Shown: positions 35,483 to 45,190 of the stretch, in pieces
How positions within the stretch are numbered: the first letter of the stretch is position 1
How the letters are laid out: the number at the start of each line of letters is the position of its first letter
Source: Pseudomonas quercus
Lineage (GTDB): Bacteria > Pseudomonadota > Gammaproteobacteria > Pseudomonadales > Pseudomonadaceae
Reading direction: 5' to 3'
Length of the DNA stretch: 64,000 nt
NCBI RefSeq assembly: GCF_012033695.1
Contig: NZ_JAAVJI010000010.1
Location: 13,264 to 77,263 of the forward strand
Position numbers and translations under genes: made by a program
Notes under the pieces: generated by a model
Told to the model about the DNA's origin: nothing
Databases searched by the model: none
What the model saw: the letters and a program-made list of their open reading frames with translations, nothing else

Positions 35483-36639
35483 AGCAACTTCCTTGACTGC
35501 AAAGCAAACCGCTCTTTGGGCTGATTACTCATAACCACTGACCAATACCACAAAATAACAAGAAAACCGAATGAATTGAACAATACCGGATTACTCAGCG
35601 ACATGATCAGGTACAAGACAATGATGATAAATTGAGGGATATTTTCTTTTAGGCCCATGATTCGACGGACCGGAAAAAGAATGCTACCCATAAGCACTAA
35701 CGAAAGCGGAAAACCTACAAATCGCACAGAGTCCAGCCAGGTTATTTCTGTCTGAGAAACAACAGCACCATATCCTTCCGTATAAAAATAAGAACCAAGA
35801 CCACGCCCAAAGAACAGCATGGACCAATCGACAGTGTCAAAAAATGAAGCAATGTGTCCTAGCTTGATACTGTTCGACTGCTCACTGGAGCTTAGTACAC
35901 TAGTCTGATTTAGTAGATAGACCACACCGATAACAAAAATCGGAATTACTACTGAAAGAATAAGTATTCTCTGAGGCCAAGTTTTGTGGTGAAGGTAAAG
36001 CACAAACAAAGAGATGACTGCCATAGCCATGAGTGCACGTGATGCCGTGCAGATGATTGCCGCGATAATCACGCCTATGCACAGTAGTGTGATTATCTTA
36101 CGATAGCGCAAAAAGTCTAAGAAAAGTAGCGACAGTGGAACCAGCAAGAATGGGGAGGATCGATGGTGCAGCATGAAAAGCTGCAAGCCCCCAAAGTTAC
36201 GGACTCCATAAAACCCTAGCTCATGAGCATTGTAATAGTCTAGCAGCATATCACCTATAAAAAACCCTGGGAAAACCATCAACATAAACGAAAAACCGCA
36301 CATAATTAAAGCCAGACTAACCCCAGATATCTTTAGCACATTCTCCATGTTTATCTGATAATGTACAATGATGTAAATCAGAAATAACGACAGTACACCA
36401 AGTAGCATTTGACGCGCCAGACCCAGATCAAAGTCACCAGTCATACCCAGTACAAAGCCGTATGCAAAAATGATCAAAATGATGAACGGCGCCATAGTTC
36501 TAACAGGCTTAATAAAGAGCAAAAATATTGATATTAAAAAAAGGGGAACGAACAGCAGTTTATTTAGAAAAAACACAGGAACCAATATGGTAGCAAGTGA
36601 ATACCAAAGTACTATACTCCTTATTATTCTAGACATCAT
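35479..36639 (-). CDS. wzy: O-antigen polymerase Wzy
   Basis: Highly hydrophobic protein of 386 residues with about ten or eleven membrane segments and a longer periplasmic loop in the second half (about 240-300), the Wzy/ligase-like layout. Sequence is poorly conserved in this family, so the call rests on topology and on the position between wzx and glycosyltransferases. Strongly AT-rich compared with the chromosome. Overlaps both neighbours by 4 bp. Confidence 0.82.
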   Translation of the reverse strand: MMSRIIRSIVLWYSLATILVPVFFLNKLLFVPLFLISIFLLFIKPVRTMAPFIILIIFAYGFVLGMTGDFDLGLARQMLLGVLSLFLIYIIVHYQINMENVLKISGVSLALIMCGFSFMLMVFPGFFIGDMLLDYYNAHELGFYGVRNFGGLQLFMLHHRSSPFLLVPLSLLFLDFLRYRKIITLLCIGVIIAAIICTASRALMAMAVISLFVLYLHHKTWPQRILILSVVIPIFVIGVVYLLNQTSVLSSSEQSNSIKLGHIASFFDTVDWSMLFFGRGLGSYFYTEGYGAVVSQTEITWLDSVRFVGFPLSLVLMGSILFPVRRIMGLKENIPQFIIIVLYLIMSLSNPVLFNSFGFLVILWYWSVVMSNQPKERFALQSRKLL

Positions 36640-38093
36640 GCCGCTTCCACGCTAGAACCCCGGATTCGCCGATAGCTTGCAACAACCTGCTTGACATGCA
36701 ACTTTAATCTTTTTGAAAAGCCCAGTGTTCGGTACAGGCGATTGGCCAGCTGAGGGCAAAGTATCTTTAATGCGGAAAATGATTGAGCAGAAATATCGAT
36801 TGAAGCGGGAGTTCCTTCACTCCGAAAAAGGCCTATATTGCCCGTCCAGCGACAGTAAACATCCAATTTGTTTTCACTCGTTTGCCCACTATCAAGACAC
36901 GCTATGAATCGGGCCTTTACGTTTTCGATAGAATGGACCTCAATGATCTTGGCTAATAAATCCGAAGGCGGTTGATACGCTGCAATGGTGCTCATGACTT
37001 CATCTACAGAGGACATTTTCAATACATCTGCAGGTGAATAGCCTTGCTGCGGAGACACAAGCCCAACGCAGCGCTGGCCTGCGACATACTGCTCAGCGAA
37101 GGCGGTACCGCCGGGAATGGGATAACTATCAATATAGAAATCAGCATTTTTTACTAATTCCCTATACTCTGAGTAGGGCAAACTCTTGATCACAGAAAAC
37201 CGCGATCTATACTTGAGCTTCAAAAGCCACCACCAATAACCTACTCTGATATCAGAACCAATAACAAGCACCTTCGAATTTGGATAGGTTGATAAAACCT
37301 TGCCCAACAAATCAGTCGGACTCAGACCCTTGACTGGTTTAAACTTTATATCGCTACCTGCGGTGATGAAAATCAAGTCATCCTGTACCGAAGGCGCAAA
37401 CCCACTCTGCGTGGCAGAAGTTTCAATTTCTATAGGTATACCTAAAAAGCTCTTTTTACCCTTAATCAACTTTGACTCATCAAGACGCTTGCCATAACTG
37501 CTTAACTCAAAATAATAGTCTGCTACAGTAGAACCAAAAGAAAAAACGTGATCCGCGTGATTCACAAAGTAAATTTCGGGAACTGCCTTACTAACAACCA
37601 CACCACATGCAACTACTGTACAAATATCATCAGGATGAATATGGAGGACTACTTTTTTGTAGGCCGCCAAAACACTTGCAATTTCATATACCCTTTCAAC
37701 GGGCTTAATGGCTTTTACATGAATGATGTTATCAACGTAATTCGAGACCCGCTGGACTGCGGCAGTAGACGCTTTACGAGTAATTAGCAAGTCGGCGCCC
37801 CCTGCGCTCATGCGCGCAAGCTTCTCCATTAATCGAGTATGTCCCCCCGAAAGAAATGGCTCAGTAATCACGTGAAGGATACGCGAATCAGAGCCCGAGT
37901 CTGGATAAGCAGTTGCCCAAACATTTCTAGCCTTACAACGAGAAATCAAATCTAATTCAACCACAGTTGCGTCATAGACACCCACATCCGCAAACCATAG
38001 TAAATTACCATAGATTTCCGCAAGCTCTAAAGCTCGGCCGAGATCAGGCTCTGCCACTATGGTGTGAGCGAAGTCGTCGAATAAAATTTTCAA
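36636..38093 (-). CDS. Putative O-antigen glycosyltransferase (GT-B type)
   Basis: 485 residues, soluble. The N-terminal half has alternating strand-helix pattern with ILHVITEPFLSGGHTRLMEKLA. The C-terminal half contains VLVIGSDIRVGYWW, a YSEYRELVKNADFYIDSYPIPGGTAFAEQYVAG segment, like the nucleotide-binding end of GT-B glycosyltransferases with a Glu-x7-Glu-like motif. Family not securely identified. 4-bp overlaps with wzx and wzy show coupling. AT-rich. Confidence 0.7.
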   Translation of the reverse strand: MKILFDDFAHTIVAEPDLGRALELAEIYGNLLWFADVGVYDATVVELDLISRCKARNVWATAYPDSGSDSRILHVITEPFLSGGHTRLMEKLARMSAGGADLLITRKASTAAVQRVSNYVDNIIHVKAIKPVERVYEIASVLAAYKKVVLHIHPDDICTVVACGVVVSKAVPEIYFVNHADHVFSFGSTVADYYFELSSYGKRLDESKLIKGKKSFLGIPIEIETSATQSGFAPSVQDDLIFITAGSDIKFKPVKGLSPTDLLGKVLSTYPNSKVLVIGSDIRVGYWWWLLKLKYRSRFSVIKSLPYSEYRELVKNADFYIDSYPIPGGTAFAEQYVAGQRCVGLVSPQQGYSPADVLKMSSVDEVMSTIAAYQPPSDLLAKIIEVHSIENVKARFIACLDSGQTSENKLDVYCRWTGNIGLFRSEGTPASIDISAQSFSALKILCPQLANRLYRTLGFSKRLKLHVKQVVASYRRIRGSSVEAA

Positions 38094-39367
38094 ATTACGT
38101 CACTGCCTAATTTTTGATCGAGAGTGTGCAATTTCTCATAGACCAGAAAATACATCATCAAGCCATAAACCAAGTAAGTTGCCGCATAAGCCCAAGTGAC
38201 TGCCACGATGCCCCATCGGTCAGTGAATACGACCGTAAGCCCATAGAGACACAGACAGGACGCCACCTCGGCTATCACGAACTCCTTAACCATTGCCTTA
38301 CTTAGCATGACGTAGGCGATTATCCAACTCACAATTTTGAGACTGTCTCCCACGACCTGTCCTGCGAAAAGCATACGCATTGGAGAAAACGCGTCGGTAA
38401 ATAAAACGAGGATGATGAAATCTCTAAGTAGATACATCATCAATCCAGCAAACATAGCTACAGGCAGGATAAACTTGTATCCCTGCAGTATTTCAGATCG
38501 GATCTCCTTGCCTGTTTTAAGCTCAGAAAGCTTTGGCAAGTAGTACACGCTCAATGTGGTGGTGACAATAAGAAGATAGGCACCACTTAAGCGCGTTATC
38601 GCATCCCAATACCCGGCAACCTCCCAGCCAAAATCGGCGCCAAGATGGCGCCTAATCAAGGTCTGAACAATGGGAGTAGCGACTGCGGCCACCAATGCCA
38701 TGAAAAAAAAAGCTGATAGCTTTTTGATTACTGACCCTTCAAGGGAGCCGAATAAAAAGGTCAGTCGGAACCATTGCGTACGCACACAAAAAGTAGCTGT
38801 GACAAAAAAACTGATTGATTGATACAACACTAATGATATAAGTGCCCCGTGGAGACCGTACAGCATCGTTAAGCCCACGGTAATTAATAATGACAGAAGG
38901 CTTCCTGCGATATTGGCGCCAACGTAAAGAAGAATTTCTTTCTTCCCATTCAAGATGGCAAGCAACAAGGTATTAAGCGAAAAAAATACTACTCCACCTG
39001 CCAACCATAAAAATATGTCGTAGACGCTTTCATCATGCAAAAAAAACCCAGAAAGCTCTCTACTAAATATCGCTAAGAGCACCGCAGTCAGCAAACTACC
39101 TAGAACCGTTAGGGTTCCAGCCACCTTCCATACACCCCTCTGCAGATTCTCATCGTCACCGTACTCAGCTGTATACTTGACTACTCCGTTTGTAATTGCA
39201 CCTCCGGTAAATGTAGTAATCATCTGCAATGCATTTTGGAACTGGCCGATCGCCGCAAAGCCTGCCGGACCTATATAGATAGCCAGTATCTTGTTAAGAC
39301 CTAGAAGTGTCACCATCTTCACAGCAACTGCAATACCATTCAGCAAGCTAGTCTTAATCAGGTTCAT
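38090..39367 (-). CDS. wzx: O-antigen flippase Wzx
   Basis: Polysaccharide translocase of 425 residues with about twelve membrane segments, MATE/PST superfamily; the beginning [39 protein letters not shown] resembles WzxE/RfbX-type flippases. It moves the undecaprenyl-linked O unit to the periplasmic face for Wzy. Overlaps fdtB and the following glycosyltransferase gene by 4 bp each. Confidence 0.9.
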   Translation of the reverse strand: MNLIKTSLLNGIAVAVKMVTLLGLNKILAIYIGPAGFAAIGQFQNALQMITTFTGGAITNGVVKYTAEYGDDENLQRGVWKVAGTLTVLGSLLTAVLLAIFSRELSGFFLHDESVYDIFLWLAGGVVFFSLNTLLLAILNGKKEILLYVGANIAGSLLSLLITVGLTMLYGLHGALISLVLYQSISFFVTATFCVRTQWFRLTFLFGSLEGSVIKKLSAFFFMALVAAVATPIVQTLIRRHLGADFGWEVAGYWDAITRLSGAYLLIVTTTLSVYYLPKLSELKTGKEIRSEILQGYKFILPVAMFAGLMMYLLRDFIILVLFTDAFSPMRMLFAGQVVGDSLKIVSWIIAYVMLSKAMVKEFVIAEVASCLCLYGLTVVFTDRWGIVAVTWAYAATYLVYGLMMYFLVYEKLHTLDQKLGSDVI

Positions 39368-40491
39368 AACGTTCCTGATTTGAAACTATTGCACGCCCTA
39401 ACTACAGCTTCGGCATCTTCCAACGAAAGCGTCGGCCCTATGGGCAAGCTCAGGATCTGCTGATGGATCTGCTCGGAAACCGGGAATGAAGCATCACCCC
39501 ATTCGGCGTAGGCTTTTTGATGGTGTGGGGGGATTGGGTAGTGAATCAACGTTTGTACACCCTGATTTGCTAGATAGCGCTGCAATCCGTCGCGGTCTTC
39601 ACAGAGCACTGTATAGACGTGCCATACGTGACTAAGGTTGTGGGAGACGTCGAACTCAGTCGCCACGGGTGTGCGAATGGCGGGGTTTGATAGCGTACGA
39701 GTGTACACGTCGGCTATCACGCGACGATGCGCAGTCTGCTCATCCAGGTATTTCAGCTTGACTGAAAGGCAGGCAGCCTGCATTTCATCGAGTCGGCTGT
39801 TTACACCGCGATACAGGTTTTCATACTTCTTGTGCGACCCGTAATTGCGCAGGGCCTTCAGCGTCGTCGCTAACAGATCATCGTTCGTTGTGATTGCACC
39901 TGCATCACCCAACGCGCCTAGGTTCTTGCCTGGATAAAAGCTAAAACCTGATGCATCACCCCAGCTCCCCGCACGTCGGCCATTAATGCTGGCGCCGTGA
40001 GACTGAGCGGAATCTTCCAAGACAAGCAGTTCGCGGCGCTCTGCCAGCGCCATGATGGCCGGCATATCAGCCAGACGGCCATAAAGATGAACCGGTAAGA
40101 TAGCTTTTGTTTTCTCAGTGATCGCGGCTTCCGCCTTTAGCGGGCACATGTTGAATGTTGCCGGATCAGGCTCTACCAGCACGGGCACCAGCCCGTTTTC
40201 GGAGATCGCGAGGATGCTGGCAATGTAGGTATTTGAAGGTACAAGGATCTCATCGCCAGCCTGAAGACAGCCAAGCTCTTTCCAGGCGCGGATAACCAGC
40301 ACTAATGCGTCAAGCCCGTTTGCGACCCCTATGCAGTGCCTAGTACCGCAATAGTTGGCGAAGCTGCTTTCAAATGCCTGCAGCTCTGTGCCGCCGATAT
40401 ACCAACCGGAATCAATGACTCGCGTGCAGGCGGCAACCAGCTCGTCGCGGCAGGCCTGGTTGATTTCTTTCAAGTCTAGGAAACTGATCAT
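39364..40491 (-). CDS. fdtB: Sugar aminotransferase FdtB-like
   Basis: PLP-dependent DegT/DnrJ/EryC1 aminotransferase of 375 residues; Schiff-base lysine Lys189 in [16 protein letters not shown]. Next to FdtA and FdtC homologues it most likely aminates dTDP-3-keto-6-deoxy-galactose to dTDP-Fuc3N. A QdtB-type role (Qui3N) cannot be excluded by sequence reading. Confidence 0.85.
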   Translation of the reverse strand: MISFLDLKEINQACRDELVAACTRVIDSGWYIGGTELQAFESSFANYCGTRHCIGVANGLDALVLVIRAWKELGCLQAGDEILVPSNTYIASILAISENGLVPVLVEPDPATFNMCPLKAEAAITEKTKAILPVHLYGRLADMPAIMALAERRELLVLEDSAQSHGASINGRRAGSWGDASGFSFYPGKNLGALGDAGAITTNDDLLATTLKALRNYGSHKKYENLYRGVNSRLDEMQAACLSVKLKYLDEQTAHRRVIADVYTRTLSNPAIRTPVATEFDVSHNLSHVWHVYTVLCEDRDGLQRYLANQGVQTLIHYPIPPHHQKAYAEWGDASFPVSEQIHQQILSLPIGPTLSLEDAEAVVRACNSFKSGTL

Positions 40492-40952
40492 TCGCTCAAA
40501 TACCTGATAACTTTTGCAGGATTACCGACAACAACTGCACGCTCTGGAACATCATTGACGACTACCGCACCTGCGCCAACCATAGCACCTTTGCCAATAG
40601 TCAGGCCGGGCAATATAGTAGCGTTAGCGCCGATACTTGCGCCCTGATTTACCATAATGCCTGAGAATTTTTCGGGATAGACTTTGGAACGTGGCATAAC
40701 ATCATTGGTAAACGTCGCGTTTGGCCCAATGAATACGTTGTCGGCGATAACCGTTCCTGCCCACAGGTAAACACCTGACTTGATTGTAACGTTATTACCA
40801 ACAGTCACTCCATTTTCAATCAGAGTATGAGCGCAGATGTTGCAATCTTCGCCAACTACAGCTCCCTCGAAGACGACAGCGTACTGCCAAATACGCGTGG
40901 CTTTACCAATCTGCTCGCTTTTCACGTCAGCAAGTGGATGTATTTTAGGCAT
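40488..40952 (-). CDS. fdtC: Sugar N-acetyltransferase FdtC-like
   Basis: 154-residue left-handed beta-helix acyltransferase with many hexapeptide repeats ([58 protein letters not shown]). Expected to acetylate dTDP-Fuc3N to dTDP-Fuc3NAc. Overlaps fdtA by 8 bp and fdtB by 4 bp. Confidence 0.86.
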   Translation of the reverse strand: MPKIHPLADVKSEQIGKATRIWQYAVVFEGAVVGEDCNICAHTLIENGVTVGNNVTIKSGVYLWAGTVIADNVFIGPNATFTNDVMPRSKVYPEKFSGIMVNQGASIGANATILPGLTIGKGAMVGAGAVVVNDVPERAVVVGNPAKVIRYLSE

Positions 40953-41349
40953 GCCCGATCATCTCCAAAAAGCGAGAATAATCGCGCACGTAATCAGCCT
41001 CATCATAAAAGTCACTTGCCAGTACCAGCAGCACGCAGCCGTGGCTGAAATCATGCATTTCATGCCAGATCATTTTATCAATCAAGATGGCCTTATTAGG
41101 CGTGTCCAGCCAGACCTCTTCTTTGAGTATGCCGTCATCCAGCTTCATCAGGCATTTTCCAGACACACATACGGCAACCTGAAGAAGCTGCTTATGCGCG
41201 TGAAACCCCCTCGGCACTCCTGGCTGGGTGTCGGTCAAGTAATAGACCCGCTTGACTTCGAACGGCACATCCCGGTTGTTCTCCAGAACAACAAGATGCC
41301 CCCGTTCGTCGCCAAGCGTCTTCAAATCCAAAACCGTAATCAGGCTCAT
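40945..41349 (-). CDS. fdtA: dTDP-4-keto-6-deoxyglucose 3,4-ketoisomerase FdtA-like
   Basis: Cupin-fold isomerase of 134 residues (FdtA/WxcM-like). The paired histidines in PRGFHAHKQLLQVAVCVSG and the IWHEMHDFS segment are family marks. It converts dTDP-4-keto-6-deoxyglucose to the 3-keto sugar, feeding FdtB. FdtA and QdtA differ in product epimer, which cannot be told here. Confidence 0.88.
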   Translation of the reverse strand: MSLITVLDLKTLGDERGHLVVLENNRDVPFEVKRVYYLTDTQPGVPRGFHAHKQLLQVAVCVSGKCLMKLDDGILKEEVWLDTPNKAILIDKMIWHEMHDFSHGCVLLVLASDFYDEADYVRDYSRFLEMIGHA

Positions 41350-41413
41350 TTGCTTATTGCCAGGATTGAATGAGCTACAGCCAACTCATCAACTGCCAGA
41401 GTCTGGATCAACT

Positions 41414-42307
41414 TCATACGTGGTCATTCTCTTTCAGCAGCTTCAACAAGTATTGGCCGTAACCGGTTTTTTTGAGTTTCTCGCCTTGTTCTTTGAGTTG
41501 CGAAGGTGTGATCCACCCTTGGGCAAACGCAATCTCTTCAAGACACGCCACTTTCAAACCCTGGCGGTGCTCGATGGTGTGCACGAACTGGCTGGCTTCC
41601 AGGAGCGATTCGTGGGTGCCGGTGTCCAGCCAAGCAAACCCGCGCCCGAGCATTTCTACAGTGAGCGAACCATCTTCCAGGTAAGCGCGATTCACATCCG
41701 TAATTTCAAGCTCACCGCGCTCTGAGGGCTTGATGTTCTTGGCAATCTCGACAACCCGATTGTCGTAGAAATAAAGCCCCGTGACGGCATAGTTGGACTT
41801 CGGTGCGGTGGGCTTTTCTTCGATGCTCAGTGCCCGCCCAGTTTTGTCGAACTCCACTACACCAAAGCGCTCCGGGTCGGATACATGGTAGCCGAACACC
41901 GTCGCGCCTGAACCCTGGGCCATGGCAGCGCTCAGGTTCTCGGAGAAGTGGTGGCCATAAAAAATGTTGTCACCGAGAATCAAGCAGCAGGCATCGTTGC
42001 CGATAAATTCTTCGCCAATGATAAAGGCCTGTGCTAGGCCATCTGGGCTGGGCTGCACCGCGTAGCTGAGCTCGATGCCGTACTGGCTGCCGTCACCCAA
42101 CAGCTTGCGGAAGGCCGGCAAATCTTCCGGCGTGGAGATGATCAGCACTTCGCGCATGCCTGCGAGCATCAGCACGGACAACGGATAGAAAATCATCGGT
42201 TTGTCGAAGATCGGCAGCATCTGCTTGGATACACCGAGGGTCAGCGGGTGCAGGCGTGTGCCTGAACCGCCTGCGAGAATGATGCCTTTGCGTTTAGTGA
42301 CGGTCAT
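41414..42307 (-). CDS. rmlA: Glucose-1-phosphate thymidylyltransferase RmlA
   Basis: 297 residues, makes dTDP-glucose. The nucleotidyltransferase signature [33 protein letters not shown], the LGDNIFYG motif and [14 protein letters not shown] are complete. It heads the dTDP-sugar genes of the O-antigen operon, but rmlB, which normally accompanies it, is not adjacent or elsewhere in the window. 64 bp before fdtA. Confidence 0.95.
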   Translation of the reverse strand: MTVTKRKGIILAGGSGTRLHPLTLGVSKQMLPIFDKPMIFYPLSVLMLAGMREVLIISTPEDLPAFRKLLGDGSQYGIELSYAVQPSPDGLAQAFIIGEEFIGNDACCLILGDNIFYGHHFSENLSAAMAQGSGATVFGYHVSDPERFGVVEFDKTGRALSIEEKPTAPKSNYAVTGLYFYDNRVVEIAKNIKPSERGELEITDVNRAYLEDGSLTVEMLGRGFAWLDTGTHESLLEASQFVHTIEHRQGLKVACLEEIAFAQGWITPSQLKEQGEKLKKTGYGQYLLKLLKENDHV

Positions 42308-42717
42308 CTGACTAACATTTCCTTCAACATCCGGGTTGCTCCCCTCTGCCAGCCTGGCAAACGGAGAAAAGGTCCTGCACAGCTTATCCGTATCGGGCTG
42401 CGAGGTCAGCGACCGGCACGCTTGCGTCGGTATTTTTTTTGAAAATTGGTGCTACGGGCGCTGCCAGCGGGCACTAATGCAGCCTGAGCCAGGCGAATCC
42501 ATTGTGCACGTTGGGCTACATTTCCATGAAACGCAGCTCCAAAACGTGCCAATGATAGATGCCAGCCGCTTTTTCGTCACGCAATGGGCGACTTATAGGC
42601 CAAGAAACGCGGGCATTTTCACGTCGAAGCAAGCATCAAGCGCGTGGACAATTCAATAAAATTCATGTCTGTTCAGACTGGGGCAGGAAGCGCCTGATCA
42701 CAGGCGCTCGTTAGTGA
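42308..42717. promoter_or_regulatory. Gap between wzz and rmlA
   Basis: 410 bp with no convincing gene; frames here match nothing I know, and no rmlB remnant is recognisable. It likely holds a promoter for the rmlA-to-wbpM genes. The inverted repeat at its wzz edge is listed separately. I see no clear JUMPstart/ops element. Confidence 0.4.
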
Positions 42718-42726
42718 TCAGGCGCT
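42689..42726 (-). terminator. 13-bp perfect inverted repeat at the wzz stop
   Basis: AGCGCCTGATCAC and GTGATCAGGCGCT pair perfectly around a 12-base loop that itself contains another AGGCGCT copy. The repeat covers the wzz stop codon. Without a T-run it is only a possible terminator or processing site separating wzz from the O-antigen operon. Confidence 0.5.
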
Positions 42727-43776
42727 GTGAAGTGATTTTCTACGTTGACCGATAAAGAAACGACTGAGCGCAAACAGCACCCCAAGAATACCGCCACCGA
42801 TGAATCCACCAACGATGATCAACCCTTTTCTAGGCTTGATGGGGCGGTCAGGTACCTCGATCGGCCCATCCTGACGATAGACGGAAACGGTCTGCGGACT
42901 CACCTGCAGCCCTTGGTAGAAGCTCTGCTTGATCTGCAATGCACGCAGGCTAGTGATAAAGGGATCATCGGACTTACGTTCTTTCAGGTTTTTAATCTCT
43001 GCATTTAACGCTTTGGTGCCACGCATGTAAGTCAGTTGACCATCCATGGTCGCTGAAACTTCAGCGGCAACGCCCCCGGAAATAATAGGTGGGTTTTCGA
43101 GGCCGATGGCTTGAGCCACGTTTAACGCTTCCTGCAAGCGTGAAATCGCGTCGTTGCGAACCCGACTTTCGGTTTCCTGGAGGGTGGCAATCTGATGCTC
43201 ATAATTACGTGCTCGCACCTCGCCTTCGCGCTCCACGTTAGTGATCATCTCATTCTCGGCTTGTGCGCCGGCCTTCTCCACGAAGGCTTTGGCCCAGGCA
43301 GTGGCCTGGGCCGGATCGCTGCCGTATACCGCAACGGAGTATCGATCCGGCAAATCCTTGGTTGGGCCGCCGATCATCAGGGTATTCAAGAAATCTGAAT
43401 ACAACAGATCTTGAGAACCCTGGCGTTGCTCTTCGCTCAACGATGGAAGATACACATCAGTGAAAAAGGCACGCCGTAGCGACTCGCCTTGCAGGTTACG
43501 GGTGAACACGCCGTAAACGTCATTGATGGTGTAAGGCGTTAGTTCGGCTTCACGTGTGCGGCCGTAGTTGAAGTCGGCGATATCGTTCAAGGTAGGAGGC
43601 TGCACGTACAGCCTCGCTTCGTAGATTGGTTTGCTCAAGAATGCATAGGCAGCGGCGGCGCCCGTGGCCAGCACAATAAAGCCAATGATCAACACCTTCT
43701 GAGCCCAGACGGCCGCGGCGAGCTCGAACAGATCAATTTCGTCTGCTTCGCGCGTCGTCGGTGGGTGATTCAACAT
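42718..43776 (-). CDS. wzz: O-antigen chain-length regulator Wzz
   Basis: Polysaccharide co-polymerase of 352 residues with two membrane segments: one at about 31-52 (VLIIGFIVLATGAAAAYAFL) and one at about 315-338 (GLIIVGGFIGGGILGVLFAL), preceded by the Pro-rich PDRPIKPRKG motif. The large periplasmic domain between them is helical. It sets O-chain length with Wzy. First gene of the leftward cluster, with a gap to rmlA. Confidence 0.92.
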   Translation of the reverse strand: MLNHPPTTREADEIDLFELAAAVWAQKVLIIGFIVLATGAAAAYAFLSKPIYEARLYVQPPTLNDIADFNYGRTREAELTPYTINDVYGVFTRNLQGESLRRAFFTDVYLPSLSEEQRQGSQDLLYSDFLNTLMIGGPTKDLPDRYSVAVYGSDPAQATAWAKAFVEKAGAQAENEMITNVEREGEVRARNYEHQIATLQETESRVRNDAISRLQEALNVAQAIGLENPPIISGGVAAEVSATMDGQLTYMRGTKALNAEIKNLKERKSDDPFITSLRALQIKQSFYQGLQVSPQTVSVYRQDGPIEVPDRPIKPRKGLIIVGGFIGGGILGVLFALSRFFIGQRRKSLHSA

Positions 43777-44323
43777 TCTGATAAGACCTATGTAAGAATT
43801 TATACGCCAAGTCTTACACTAAATAAGATTTAACTGAAATAGTTCCTCTAGCCAACGTGGATGGCAGACGAATGGTATGTGCTAGGCGTAAAGCTATACC
43901 TCAGGGCAATGCAAAAGCCAAGGTGTGGGCGGAATCATGTTGTGAGTCGGCCTGCGAGTACCTGCGCTTCGGCAACCTAGGCTCAAGCCACTCGCCTACA
44001 GTAACGGGCGGTCATGGTGCGTGGTCAGTCGCTGAGCTTTGGTGGGAATATCAGGATGCGCAGTAATACCTGTTGTAGCAGGTAGGCCACCTACTAGCTC
44101 AACCTGGCTGGAGAAAGGATGAACATGCCCAGGCTGACTAGCAGCTAGTACTGCCCTGCAGTAATAGCTAGAAGGTGTTCGAGCCGAGACATGACTTCAC
44201 ACTGATCCTGGCGGAGAAGCAGTGATTTTGGTTTCTTTTGCCTACGCCCTCATTGGCAAAACAGAGTGTAGACGCTGACGTTTATGTTCTGTCTTGCCTA
44301 GCGCTATAGGGCCAGGCAAGCGC
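43777..44323. promoter_or_regulatory. Non-coding region upstream of wzz
   Basis: About 545 bp between wzz and the PqiC-like gene, both leftward. The first ~70 bp upstream of wzz are AT-rich with a TATAAA-like box and probably contain the wzz promoter. The rest holds no frame or repeat that I can support; it may be remnant sequence at the island edge. Confidence 0.4.
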
Positions 44324-45028
44324 CTAGAACCTGAACACTTCCGCCTTCGTCCGCACGGGCACGGCCAAGGGGATTTTCTGCTTTTCAGGCTCATCCTTTT
44401 CCACTTGCGTGGGCACTGGCTTGCGCTCATCCGCCAGCGCCGGCTGGCTGGCCAGGGGTTTTACGGCAGCGCTCAGTTGAGCAGCCAGCCGTTGCAGCAG
44501 CACGCCTTGGGCTTGAACCTGCGCCGCCGTATCACCACTGTGTTTTTCTTCCAGGTGCACCAGCCGGCTGGCACGTACCTGGCCACGACGGTCCAGCACA
44601 CGCCACTGGGCATCCAGAACGGCCGGCTGGTTGCCGCCTGAGTCCAGGCGTGTGATGGAGAGCAGTACCTGGGCGTCCGGGCTGAAGCTCGCCTTGGCAG
44701 GGGCCAGCATGACCCGCTGCGTATCGAGCCGCCATGCCAACTGGCGCACCAGCAACTGGTCGATGTCGGCTGTAAGGCTACCAGCCCACCGCCCGTCGGT
44801 GGCCGCGCGCAAGCTTCCGTCCTTCTGCCGCTGCAACAGGGTTTCACGCTGCAGGTAGTCGGCTACGGACACCGGGCCTAATAGCACCGCCATGCCGCTG
44901 GCACGTTTTGGCTGGCCAGGGTTACCGCTGTCCAGCTGGTACAACGCCACCGGCTGGTGAACGCTGCAGCCGGCCAAGCCGAGCACACCGGTCAGAAGTA
45001 CAGCGAAAGGTAGGCGCAGAAAATTCAT
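44324..45028 (-). CDS. ABC-type transport auxiliary lipoprotein (PqiC/YmbA-like)
   Basis: Outer-membrane lipoprotein of 234 residues: signal with lipobox LAGC (Cys21), then the family opening VALYQLDSG and a VLLGPVSVADYLQRETLLQR segment. These proteins partner MCE/PqiAB-type lipid transport systems, but no such genes are adjacent. The C-terminus (about 195-234) is Lys/Glu/Pro-rich. Its ATG overlaps the stop of a possible 35-residue peptide gene. Confidence 0.82.
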   Translation of the reverse strand: MNFLRLPFAVLLTGVLGLAGCSVHQPVALYQLDSGNPGQPKRASGMAVLLGPVSVADYLQRETLLQRQKDGSLRAATDGRWAGSLTADIDQLLVRQLAWRLDTQRVMLAPAKASFSPDAQVLLSITRLDSGGNQPAVLDAQWRVLDRRGQVRASRLVHLEEKHSGDTAAQVQAQGVLLQRLAAQLSAAVKPLASQPALADERKPVPTQVEKDEPEKQKIPLAVPVRTKAEVFRF

Positions 45029-45132
45029 TGTCCCGTCCAGGCGGCGCTGTTGAGCAGGGCCGCAGTAATGCCGATACCAACGGGCGCACCTACAGGGCGC
45101 GCCACAAGGCCCATATCATCCGTGAATAACAT
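45025..45132 (-). CDS. Possible small peptide, 35 aa
   Basis: An ATG at 45132 with a CTGGAG site 8 bases upstream opens a 35-residue frame whose stop overlaps the start of the PqiC-like gene (ATGA). The peptide has a hydrophobic centre (VGIGITAALL). It could be a real small membrane peptide or only a leader for translational coupling. No homologue known to me. Confidence 0.35.
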   Translation of the reverse strand: MLFTDDMGLVARPVGAPVGIGITAALLNSAAWTGQ

Positions 45133-45190
45133 GGCAGACTCCAGCCTCCCACGACCGCCTGCCGGAAAGCGGCGGCCTAGGAGGCCGAAT

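Noticed and set aside
42409..42440. Eight-T run with a weak hairpin, rightward
   Set aside because: The stem is imperfect with a two-base loop and no rightward gene precedes it.
42336..42659. 107-codon frame in the wzz-rmlA gap
   Set aside because: No homology recognised, opposite to all cluster genes and no ribosome site; not an rmlB remnant as far as can be seen.
43857..44066. 69-codon frame upstream of wzz
   Set aside because: Composition is Trp/Cys/Arg-rich and unprotein-like; no ribosome site.
42308..44323. JUMPstart/ops element for RfaH-type control of the O-antigen operon
   Set aside because: No GGCGGTAG-type core found upstream of wzz or rmlA; only a weak GTAGCAC likeness near 42460.
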